In this document: piece after piece, positions 1-5,110 of the stretch
Numbering within the stretch: the first letter of the stretch is position 1
Layout of the letters: every line of letters begins with the position of its first letter
Source of the DNA: Pseudomonadota bacterium
GTDB lineage: Bacteria; Pseudomonadota; Alphaproteobacteria; Rhizobiales; Hyphomicrobiaceae
Reading direction: 5' to 3'
Assembly: GCA_021816505.1 (NCBI GenBank)
Contig: JAKAXS010000239.1
Coordinates: 1-5,110, forward strand
DNA length: 5,110 bases
Notes under the pieces: model-generated
What the model was told of the DNA's origin: nothing
Seen by the model: the letters and a program-made list of their open reading frames with translations, nothing else
Databases searched by the model: none
Translations under genes and position numbers: made by a program

Positions 1-360
1 GGTCAGGCCATCAGCTATCCGATCGCCGTGCCGCGGACGCAGAGCCGCTGGTCGGGCGTAACGTCGGTCTCGTCGAAGCGCGTCAACCCCGGCTGGACGC
101 CGACGGCTGATATGCGTCGCGAGAATCCGAAGTTGCCGGCCTATGTGCCTGGCGGCCATCCGCAGAACCCGCTGGGCGTGCGCGCACTCTATCTGGGATC
201 GAGCATGTACCGCATCCACGGCACCGACGCGCCGTGGACGATCGGAACCGCGGCCTCGAAGGGCTGCATCCGCATGTACAATGAGGATGTGCTCGACCTC
301 TACCCGCGCGTTCCCGTAGGCACGAAAGTGACCGTGACCTGGAAGCGCTACACGAGCTGA
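1..360 (+). CDS. L,D-transpeptidase (YkuD domain), C-terminal part; start lies outside the window
   Basis: The reading frame is open from base 1, so the gene enters from the left and only its last 119 codons are visible. Enzymes of this family act in the periplasm on peptidoglycan, forming 3-3 cross-links or attaching proteins to stem peptides through a cysteine thioester. The visible part carries the YkuD catalytic signature: a YRIHGT block with its histidine at 217-219, then IGTAASKGCIRM with the nucleophilic cysteine at 265-267, and the usual VPVGTKVTV strand before the end. The stretch before it (SGVTSVS, NPGWTPTADM, PGGHPQNPLGVRALYLG) is typical of the ErfK/YbiS/YnhG group in Hyphomicrobiales. 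The signal peptide and N-terminal region are not visible. A GTG at position 28 could be mistaken for a start, but family-like sequence (GQAISYPIAV) continues upstream of it. Family assignment is very secure; the exact subgroup and substrate are not known. Confidence 0.95.
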   Translation, partial: GQAISYPIAVPRTQSRWSGVTSVSSKRVNPGWTPTADMRRENPKLPAYVPGGHPQNPLGVRALYLGSSMYRIHGTDAPWTIGTAASKGCIRMYNEDVLDLYPRVPVGTKVTVTWKRYTS

Positions 361-386
361 TAGTCCCGGCGGATTATTTGGTTTTC

Positions 387-423
387 CGATGTGCGCCGTA
401 GGCCTCGCCTGCGGCGCACATTG
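387..423 (+). terminator. Long GC-rich hairpin after the L,D-transpeptidase gene, probable terminator
   Basis: The arm at 387-403 pairs with 407-423 around a three-base loop (404-406, CTC). The core TGTGCGCC pairs with GGCGCACA, and two G-T wobbles occur in about 17 pairs. It begins 26 bases after the transpeptidase stop codon. The T tract after it is weak (CATTT), so it is not a textbook intrinsic terminator. It could also stabilise the 3' end or stop transcripts arriving from the right on the minus strand. The pairing is read directly from the sequence; the function is inferred. Confidence 0.6.
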
Positions 424-518
424 CATTTCGGTGTCCGTTCGGCAGTGCCGAGCGCTCATTCGCGCGTCGATAGAATTCGTTCACCTTAACCTTGGTCCTG
501 TCGTTTACGCCAAATGGC

Positions 519-543
519 GGAACTCTTGGTGCGCGGTAGCTTT
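519..543 (+). promoter_or_regulatory. Possible EcfG-type (general stress sigma factor) promoter
   Basis: GGAAC at 519-523 matches the -35 element of EcfG-dependent promoters in alphaproteobacteria (GGAAC, 16-17 bases, CGTT). After a 16-base spacer, 540-543 reads CTTT, three of four matches to the -10 element. Transcription would begin near 550, about 28 bases before the ATG at 578, which is a sensible leader length. The -10 match is imperfect and a short motif like this can occur by chance, so this is a suggestion only. Confidence 0.35.
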
Positions 544-577
544 TCATTGAGCGCTGTCGGAACCGAGGAGGTTGAAC

Positions 578-721
578 ATGGACAGGATCGATGTACGCCT
601 CTCCCGGATTACCGGGCAGACGCAGCGGCCATTCGAGATCGTCGTTGCCGAGGATCCGGACGAACTTGGCTGGTTCGCGCGCCTGATCCGCCGCTTCTCG
701 CGAAAGCGGGCCGCGCAATAG
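578..721 (+). CDS. Small basic protein of 47 residues, function unknown
   Basis: I do not recognise this protein. The case for a real gene is a strong Shine-Dalgarno sequence (GAGGAGG, ending 6 bases before the ATG), a possible stress promoter upstream, and a clean stop that lies 5 bases from the end of the convergent hydrolase gene without overlapping it. The product starts MDRIDVRLSRITGQ, has an acidic middle (VVAEDPDELG, about residues 22-31), and ends in a strongly basic helix-like stretch (WFARLIRRFSRKRAAQ, residues 32-47) with aromatic and aliphatic residues interleaved with arginines. Such a tail could lie on a membrane surface or bind nucleic acid, but that is inference. There is no signal peptide, transmembrane segment or cysteine. 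Because of its length it is easily missed by gene finders. A chance frame cannot be excluded, although the ribosome binding site argues against it. Confidence 0.65.
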   Translation: MDRIDVRLSRITGQTQRPFEIVVAEDPDELGWFARLIRRFSRKRAAQ

Positions 722-726
722 ACCCG

Positions 727-2115
727 CTATGGGACAGGCGCCGGTGGTACGGCGGCGAATGTCCACGCGGTGCCGCCCTCCTCTTGCGATTCCTTCAAGC
801 CGCGGGCGTTGGCCGCCATCCCTGACAGCACCTTCACCATGTCGTTGAGAACGACCTGCTTGGTGGCGTAGTAGGAGTGCGCTTCGGGCACGCTCCACGG
901 GGTCACTTCCAGCTCTGACGCGTCGATGATCTCGTAGCCTTCCGCATAGGTGACAGGCTTGCCGAGGCGCGGCGCGGCGTTGAGCTGTTCGGAGGCCGTG
1001 AGCGCGATATCCTTGTTCGACGAGTAGACGACCCACTGGGCCGCAAGCGGGCGCACCTCGGCGGCGACTTGCTCGCGGAACAGGCCGGCGTCGAAATCGG
1101 GCGCGCACAGGATCACGCTGCCGAACAGCTGACCGGCCGTTCCGCGATAGGCGATGTAGCGCAACGCCGTCAGCAATCCCTTGCTGCCCATCGAATGCGC
1201 GACGAGGTGGATCTTCCGCCCATTGGCCTTCTCGCTCAGGGTCGTCAGGAAGGCCTCGATATGCCGGGCGCTCCACAAGACATTCTCGGAATCCGAGTTG
1301 TAGGCAGTGAAAGAGCCCCACGACGGCCAGGAGAACACGATCGGCGCGCCTTTGAAGCCGAAGTCGAACGAGATCTGCGCGGCGCGCACCAGCGCGTCCT
1401 CGAAGCGCACGTTGAAGCCGTGGACGTAGACCAGCACGTCGCCCGCCTCGGCACTGCCGGCGATGTCGCTATAGAACTGGTTCTCGTCACGGCCTTCCAG
1501 TTGCAGGATGTAGATGTGCTTGCTGGCATCGCGCAGCTTCTCGATCTTGAGCCATGGCGTTTCGATGTGACCCGGCTTGTGGGAATAGGGAATGTTGACA
1601 TCGGCGCGGCCGTAGCTGAGTTCGCCTTCGGCTGACCGCTCGCCGCCGAATGCGAGTTCCGGTTTGAGGTCGCCCGTCGCCTTGCGGTCGGTGACGTAGT
1701 AGACCGCCTGCACGTACGAGGTGGACGAGGGCGCAACCGCCGAGCGGAAGGCGCGCTTCTTGACGACCGCAGTCTGCGGAAGCGCCGCTTTCACGACATC
1801 GGCGACACGCGTCAGTTCGCCCGCCGGTTTCGTTCCGCCGAAGGCGTCGATCGCGGCTTGAACGGCATAGAACACGACGCCCTGGTCGAGCTTCAGGTCT
1901 GCAACGAGATCGGCGTCATCTGTCATGCGCTCGACGGGCACGCCCAGTTCTCCGGCAAGGAATGCCTTCACGCCCTCGGTGGTGGCAACAGGAGCTACAG
2001 GTTGTGCCTCGGGCTCGGTTGCTTCGGGGGGTGGCGCGGCGTCCTGTGACCTCGCGGATGGTGCCAAAGCAGCGAAAGCCGCCAAACCGACAAGAGCCAC
2101 CCACCGATACCGCAT
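727..2115 (-). CDS. Exported alpha/beta hydrolase (DUF900/COG4782 type) with an N-terminal acyl-carrier-protein-like segment
   Basis: I place the start at the ATG at 2113-2115, which has GGAGG five bases upstream and opens directly on a signal peptide. Earlier in-frame starts (ATG at 2139, TTG at 2178) lack a good ribosome binding site. This gives 462 residues. Residues 1-23 form a Sec signal peptide with cleavage likely after SARS; there is no lipobox, so the product should be a soluble periplasmic protein. A Pro/Glu/Ala-rich linker follows (about 24-45). Residues 46-111 resemble an acyl carrier protein lacking the modified serine. The hydrolase domain spans about 130-430: YVHGFN (oxyanion loop, near 232), FSWPSWG, the nucleophile elbow AHSMG with Ser308 (codon 1192-1194), CAPDFD with the likely acid Asp340 or Asp342, and EAHSYY with the likely catalytic His413 (codon 877-879). 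The triad looks complete. The family is made up of esterase/lipase-like proteins with few known substrates, so the substrate is unknown. The gene lies 83 bases after the DUF924 gene and may be co-transcribed with it. Confidence 0.9.
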   Translation of the reverse strand: MRYRWVALVGLAAFAALAPSARSQDAAPPPEATEPEAQPVAPVATTEGVKAFLAGELGVPVERMTDDADLVADLKLDQGVVFYAVQAAIDAFGGTKPAGELTRVADVVKAALPQTAVVKKRAFRSAVAPSSTSYVQAVYYVTDRKATGDLKPELAFGGERSAEGELSYGRADVNIPYSHKPGHIETPWLKIEKLRDASKHIYILQLEGRDENQFYSDIAGSAEAGDVLVYVHGFNVRFEDALVRAAQISFDFGFKGAPIVFSWPSWGSFTAYNSDSENVLWSARHIEAFLTTLSEKANGRKIHLVAHSMGSKGLLTALRYIAYRGTAGQLFGSVILCAPDFDAGLFREQVAAEVRPLAAQWVVYSSNKDIALTASEQLNAAPRLGKPVTYAEGYEIIDASELEVTPWSVPEAHSYYATKQVVLNDMVKVLSGMAANARGLKESQEEGGTAWTFAAVPPAPVP

Positions 2116-2198
2116 CGCCGCCTCCACCAGGACAACCATGACCCGGCGGCAGGCTATCCCGCCCGCGCGCGCAATCAAGCGCTCAGTTCAAATGGGGA

Positions 2199-2765
2199 TC
2201 AGAAACTGCTGCCCGGCTGCTGCAGGAACGCCGTCTCTTCCGCCGTCGACGTTCGTCCGAGCACGGCATTGCGATGCGGAAAACGGCCGAAGCGGGCAAC
2301 GATGTCGCGGTGGGCGACCGCGAACGAAAGATAGAAGTCATCGCCCAGCGCTTCGAACAGCGCGACGGACTTCGCCTGGTCGCCCACGTCTTCGCTGTGT
2401 TCGAATGGCAGGTAGAGGAATGTGCGTTGTTCCTTGGACAAGCCCGTGTCCCAGCCGCGCTCGATCGCGAGGTTGGCGACGGCGCGCGCCAAAGGATCGG
2501 CTGCGAAGGCCTGCGGCGTATCGCGGAAGATGTTGCGAGAAAACTGATCGAGGACGATCACGGCGGCAAGCGCATGACGTGGCGACGTGGCGATGGCCCC
2601 GGCGGATTGCCGCGCCAGAGCATCGTACGTCGGGCGGAAACGGCTTTCACATTCGCGGTCGAATGCTTCGGACTTCTGGAACCAGGCTTCCGGCGGCAGG
2701 CCGAACCAGAAGTCCAGCACCTCGTCGACCCAGGCGGGCTCGTTTTCGTTGGCCGCGAGAGTCAT
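2199..2765 (-). CDS. DUF924 family protein
   Basis: The product belongs to DUF924 (PF06041), a helical, TPR-like family whose biochemical role is not established as far as I know. All its usual blocks are visible (numbers from the chosen start): VLDFWFG near residues 16-22, WFQKSEAFD at 28-36, LDQFSRNIFR at 72-81, FLYLPFEHSED at 116-126, and FAVAHRDIVARFGRFPHRN at 148-166, followed by LGRTSTAEE. The chosen ATG (2763-2765) gives 188 residues, the normal family length, with GGAG about eight bases upstream. An in-frame ATG at 2802-2804 would add 13 residues (MTRNDHVNHGVEA), but these are not family-like and have no good ribosome binding site; it remains an alternative. No signal peptide, so cytoplasmic. 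Upstream lies the palindromic repeat that separates it from sufA, so it may be its own transcription unit or an attenuated tail of the suf operon. Confidence 0.92.
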   Translation of the reverse strand: MTLAANENEPAWVDEVLDFWFGLPPEAWFQKSEAFDRECESRFRPTYDALARQSAGAIATSPRHALAAVIVLDQFSRNIFRDTPQAFAADPLARAVANLAIERGWDTGLSKEQRTFLYLPFEHSEDVGDQAKSVALFEALGDDFYLSFAVAHRDIVARFGRFPHRNAVLGRTSTAEETAFLQQPGSSF

Positions 2766-2815
2766 CGCCTCAACTCCATGATTGACGTGGTCGTTGCGCG
2801 TCATCCTGGCGACGT

Positions 2816-2910
2816 CGCGTAGGTTGGATCAAGCGTAGCGTGACCCAACAATTAACGGCACCACCTAGAACATGTTGGGTCTCACAAGTGGGCTCGACCC
2901 AACCTACGCG
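2816..2910. repeat. Nested palindromic repeat between sufA and the DUF924 gene
   Basis: The outer arms CGCGTAGGTTGGATC (2816-2830) and GACCCAACCTACGCG (2896-2910) are inverted copies matching at 14 of 15 positions. Inside them GACCCAACA (2842-2850) and TGTTGGGTC (2873-2881) are a perfect 9-base inverted pair. Each half can also fold alone: GTTGGATC (2823-2830) with GACCCAAC (2842-2849), and GTTGGGTC (2874-2881) with GACCCAAC (2896-2903). The element can therefore form one long hairpin or two smaller ones. From memory, palindromes of the type TAGGTTGGG...AGCGTAGCG...ACCCAACA recur between genes in many bacterial genomes, so this is probably one copy of a dispersed family. It starts 23 bases after the sufA stop codon in transcription direction and could act as a terminator, attenuator or 3' stabiliser. 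Confidence 0.85.
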
Positions 2911-2933
2911 CCGAGGCAAGACGGCCTGGTAGG

Positions 2934-3317
2934 CTAGTGGCTGTGGGTGCCGGGAGCGTGGGCGGGTTCGAGGTTGACGCTTTCGCCGCAACCGCAGGCG
3001 CTCTTCTGGTTCGGGTTGTTGAACACGAACTGCGAGGCGAGCTTGTCGGTCTTGAAGTCCATCTCGGTGCCGAGCAGGTACATCAGCGCCGACGGATCGA
3101 TGAGGACGATGGCACCGTCCTGTTCGATGATCTCGTCGCGCGGGTCTACCGCTTCCGCCCAGGTCATGGTGTACTCCATGCCCGCACAGCCGCCCTTCTT
3201 GATGCCGATCTTCAGCCCTTTGAAAGCTTCTTCCTTGGACGCCATCAGCGACTTGACGCGCGCGGCGGCGGCGTCGGTCAAGGTCATCACCTTGGGTGCT
3301 ATGCGCAGGCTCGGCAT
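2934..3317 (-). CDS. sufA: A-type iron-sulfur cluster carrier, HesB/IscA/SufA family
   Basis: This 127-residue protein is an A-type carrier that takes Fe-S clusters from the SufBCD scaffold and passes them to apo-enzymes in the cytoplasm. The three cluster-binding cysteines are present: Cys44 in KKGGCAGMEY, and Cys108 and Cys110 in SACGCGESV. The family opening MTLTDAAAARVKSLM (from residue 11) and the central IDPSALMYLLGTEMDF block fit as well. The ATG at 3315-3317 is preceded by AGGA at suitable distance; a second ATG ten codons later would also give a complete domain. The C-terminus has a short histidine-bearing tail (HAPGTHSH) after the last cysteine. The gene follows sufT after a 103-base gap that contains an A/T-rich palindrome, so it may have some transcription of its own. 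Calling it sufA rather than iscA or erpA rests on its place next to sufS and sufT. Confidence 0.93.
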   Translation of the reverse strand: MPSLRIAPKVMTLTDAAAARVKSLMASKEEAFKGLKIGIKKGGCAGMEYTMTWAEAVDPRDEIIEQDGAIVLIDPSALMYLLGTEMDFKTDKLASQFVFNNPNQKSACGCGESVNLEPAHAPGTHSH

Positions 3318-3381
3318 CTTTGAAATCCTGTTGCGGTCTTGTCGTCAGGTAGGCGGTCGCGGCTGCAGTTCAAGTTCCGGG

Positions 3382-3406
3382 ATAGTGTAGCATAATTCCA
3401 TACTAT
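3382..3406. promoter_or_regulatory. A/T-rich palindrome between sufT and sufA, candidate operator
   Basis: ATAGTGTAG (3382-3390) and CCATACTAT (3398-3406) form an inverted repeat matching at seven of nine positions around CATAATT. The site lies 65 bases upstream of the sufA start, in a short A/T-rich island in otherwise GC-rich sequence. Its 25-base length, ATAG/CTAT ends and A/T centre recall the type 1 IscR site, but the inner GACT/AGTC halves of that site are absent. Other small symmetries overlap it: AGTGTA (3384-3389) with TACACT (3412-3417), and TTCCGG repeated at 3375-3380 and 3406-3411. I see no convincing -35/-10 pair for sufA. The symmetry is visible; the regulatory role is inferred. 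Confidence 0.35.
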
Positions 3407-3420
3407 TCCGGTACACTTTA

Positions 3421-3930
3421 TCAGAACATGTTGAGGACGAGTCGGGCTTCGTCCGACATTCGGCTTTGATCCCATGGCGGATCGAACGTCAACGTTACGG
3501 CCGTGCCAGCAACGCCCGGCACCGAGTTGACGGCGTTCTCGACCCAGATCGGCATCTCGCCGGCGACCGGACAGCCCGGCGCGGTGAGCGTCATTTCCAC
3601 GGCCACGTTGCGGTCGTCGTCGATGTCGATCTTGTAGATGAGCCCGAGTTCGTAGATGTCGGAGGGGATCTCGGGATCGTAAACCGTCTTCAAGGCGGCA
3701 ATGATCTCGGCCGTCAGCCGGTCGATTTCTTCAGGCGGCAACGCCGTCGCTGAGGCGCTGACGACCGGCTCGACGGCCGGCCCGGACTGCGGCATGCCGA
3801 CGTTGGCCAGATCCTGCGCCAGGGAGGACTTGGCCTCGGGCTCGGGCGCGACAGGACGCTCGACGCGCTCATGCGCGACAGATCGCTCGGGCGCCAATGT
3901 CTCGCTGTCGTGTGGCTTGGTCGTTTCCAT
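3421..3930 (-). CDS. sufT: SUF system Fe-S assembly protein SufT (DUF59/MIP18 family) with N-terminal extension
   Basis: Residues about 68-169 are a DUF59 (MIP18-like) domain of the kind found in SUF operons, which helps mature Fe-S proteins in the cytoplasm. Hallmarks are TVYDPEIPSDIYELGLIY (82-99), MTLTAPGCPVAGEMP (113-127) with the conserved Cys120 (codon 3571-3573), and the tail FDPPWDQSRMSDEARLVL. The first 67 residues are a low-complexity stretch rich in Glu, Pro, Ala and Ser with no recognisable fold, making the 169-residue protein longer than a bare domain of about 100-125 residues. The ATG (3928-3930) overlaps the sufS stop by one base (TGATG), with AAGGAG eleven bases upstream, which indicates translational coupling and confirms the long form. 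Another start inside the extension is possible (ATG at residue 46), but the coupled start is favoured. Confidence 0.93.
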   Translation of the reverse strand: METTKPHDSETLAPERSVAHERVERPVAPEPEAKSSLAQDLANVGMPQSGPAVEPVVSASATALPPEEIDRLTAEIIAALKTVYDPEIPSDIYELGLIYKIDIDDDRNVAVEMTLTAPGCPVAGEMPIWVENAVNSVPGVAGTAVTLTFDPPWDQSRMSDEARLVLNMF

Positions 3931-5110
3931 CAGGCAAAGAACTCCTTGGCTCTTTCCAAAGCCGATACCAGGGCGTCGACCTCGTCGCGCGTGTTGTACA
4001 TCGCGAAGGAGGCGCGGCAGGTGGCCGTGACGCCGAGACGCTCCATGAGCGGCTGGGCGCAGTGGTGGCCGGCACGCACCGCCACGCCGGAACGATCGAT
4101 GATCGTCGACACGTCATGCGGATGCAGGCCGTCCATCGTGAACGAGACGATGGCGCCCTTGCCGGGCGCCGTGCCGTGCAGCTTCAGCCAATCCAGCTTC
4201 GATAGGCGCTCCGTGGCGTACGTTCCCAGTTCGGCCTCATGCGCCGCTATGTTTTCACGGCCCACCTGCATCATATAGGTGAGGGCGGCGTTGAGCCCAA
4301 TGGCCTCGGCGATGGCCGGCGTGCCGGCCTCGAACTTGTGCGGCGTCGTGGCGTAGGTGACACGATCCTTGGCCACGGTCTCGATCATCTCACCACCGCC
4401 TTCGTAGGGCTGCATGGCGTCGAGATGCCCGCGCTTGGCGTAAAGCACGCCGATGCCCGTGGGGCCGTAGGTCTTGTGACCGGTGAAGACGTAGAAGTCG
4501 GCATCGAGGTCGCGTACGTCGACCGGCAGGTGCACCGCGGCCTGGCTGCCATCGACGAGCACGGGAATGCCCCGGGCGTGCGCGATACGGATGACCTCCT
4601 TGATCGGCACCACGGTGCCGAGCACGTTGGACATGTGCGTGATGGCGACGATCTTGGTGCGCGGGGTCAACAGCTTCTCGAACTCATCGAGCAGGAATTC
4701 GCCGTTGTCCGCAATCGGTGCCCACTTGAGAACCGCCCCCTTGCGCTCGCGATGGAAGTGCCAGGGCACGATGTTGGAGTGATGCTCCATGATCGACAGA
4801 ACGATCTCGTCGCCCTCGCCGATGTTCAGCGCGCCGAACGAGGAGGCCACGAGGTTGATCGCGCCGGTGGCGTTGCGCGTGAAAATGATCTCGTCGTTCA
4901 AACCGGCATTCAGGAAGCGGCGCACCGTATCGCGCGCGGCTTCGAAGTTCGCCGTCGCCGTATTCGACAGATAGTGCAGCCCGCGATGGACGTTGGCGTA
5001 TTCGAAGCGCAGCGCGTGATCCATCGCCTCGATAACGGGCGTCGGCTTTTGCGCGGAAGCTCCGTTATCCAGATAGACCAGAGGCTTGCCGTAGACCTCG
5101 CGAAACAGGA
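3930..5110 (-). CDS. sufS: Cysteine desulfurase SufS, N-terminus beyond the window
   Basis: SufS is a PLP enzyme that removes sulfur from L-cysteine as a persulfide and hands it to the SUF machinery, giving alanine. The frame stays open to the right edge: upstream of the ATG at 5022-5024 it continues with typical SufS sequence (EVYGKPLVYLDNGASAQKP), so that ATG is internal. 392 codons are visible; by comparison with the roughly 406-residue E. coli enzyme about 14 or more residues are missing. Key elements, numbered from the internal ATG, are EHHSNIVPW (80-88, PLP-stacking His), VDGSQA (157-162), FTGHKTYGPTGIGVLY with the PLP lysine Lys184 (codon 4473-4475), and RAGHHCAQPLM with the active-site Cys322 (codon 4059-4061). 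The RxGHHC loop and CRASFAMYNT ending mark it as group II (SufS) and not IscS. It is translationally coupled to sufT; sufB, sufC and sufD would be expected upstream, outside the window. Confidence 0.96.
   Translation of the reverse strand, partial: LFREVYGKPLVYLDNGASAQKPTPVIEAMDHALRFEYANVHRGLHYLSNTATANFEAARDTVRRFLNAGLNDEIIFTRNATGAINLVASSFGALNIGEGDEIVLSIMEHHSNIVPWHFHRERKGAVLKWAPIADNGEFLLDEFEKLLTPRTKIVAITHMSNVLGTVVPIKEVIRIAHARGIPVLVDGSQAAVHLPVDVRDLDADFYVFTGHKTYGPTGIGVLYAKRGHLDAMQPYEGGGEMIETVAKDRVTYATTPHKFEAGTPAIAEAIGLNAALTYMMQVGRENIAAHEAELGTYATERLSKLDWLKLHGTAPGKGAIVSFTMDGLHPHDVSTIIDRSGVAVRAGHHCAQPLMERLGVTATCRASFAMYNTRDEVDALVSALERAKEFFA

Noticed and set aside
28..30. GTG as the start codon of the L,D-transpeptidase.
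   Set aside because: The frame is open to base 1 with family-like residues upstream, and the product would lack the first part of the YkuD domain. The gene is cut by the window edge.
436..446. CGGCAGTGCCG palindrome as a terminator or operator.
   Set aside because: It is only 11 bases with a one-base centre, too short a loop for a stable RNA hairpin, and such small palindromes are expected by chance in GC-rich DNA.
484..498. TTAACC-containing sequence as a CtrA binding site.
   Set aside because: The second TTAA half-site at the required seven-base spacing is missing.
374..1321. A 315-codon open frame on the minus strand.
   Set aside because: It overlaps the hydrolase gene in another frame, has an Arg-rich composition typical of GC-rich out-of-frame sequence, and runs antisense through the small gene with its good RBS. 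No domain is recognisable.
1925..2785. A 286-codon plus-strand open frame.
   Set aside because: It lies antisense to the hydrolase start and the whole DUF924 gene, both of which have clear family motifs. Its Arg/Pro/Ala-rich product looks like a shadow of GC-rich coding sequence.
2770..2991. A 73-codon minus-strand open frame over the palindromic repeat.
   Set aside because: Its sequence is produced by the repeat itself and by out-of-frame sufA. Repeats of this kind often yield spurious hypothetical proteins.
5022..5024. ATG as the start codon of SufS.
   Set aside because: Conserved SufS sequence (VYLDNGASAQKP) is encoded in frame upstream to the window edge, so this methionine is internal.

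Overview
The window reads as chromosomal DNA of a GC-rich alphaproteobacterium, most likely Hyphomicrobiales (Rhizobiales). This rests on codon use, the style of the L,D-transpeptidase, and the sufS-sufT-sufA order; no 16S or other taxonomic marker is present. It looks like core housekeeping DNA. I see no insertion sequence, phage gene, CRISPR array, tRNA or rRNA.

Layout. Positions 1-360 (+) hold the C-terminal catalytic half of a YkuD-type L,D-transpeptidase that enters from outside the window. A long GC-rich hairpin (387-423) follows it. The otherwise gene-free stretch 361-577 carries a possible general-stress (EcfG-type) promoter in front of a 47-codon gene (578-721, +) with a strong ribosome binding site. 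Everything else is on the minus strand. In transcription order from the right edge it is: sufS (3930 to beyond 5110, start missing), sufT (3421-3930, overlapping sufS by one base), sufA (2934-3317), a nested palindromic repeat (2816-2910), a DUF924 protein (2199-2765), and a secreted alpha/beta hydrolase of the DUF900 type (727-2115). The hydrolase ends 5 bases from the end of the small plus-strand gene, so the two are convergent.

Function. sufS, sufT and sufA are the distal part of a SUF iron-sulfur cluster assembly operon. SufS takes sulfur from cysteine, SufT helps deliver or mature clusters, and SufA is an A-type cluster carrier. The sufB, sufC and sufD scaffold genes would be expected just beyond the right edge. 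A short A/T-rich palindrome (3382-3406) between sufT and sufA is a candidate operator or internal promoter region. The two genes downstream of the palindromic repeat have no obvious link to SUF and may be a separate unit.

Most worth a second look: the exported hydrolase carries, before its hydrolase domain, a segment that resembles an acyl carrier protein with the phosphopantetheine serine replaced by glutamine. Next are the small basic protein with its possible stress promoter and the nested palindrome. I found no clear sign of a wholly new multi-gene system.
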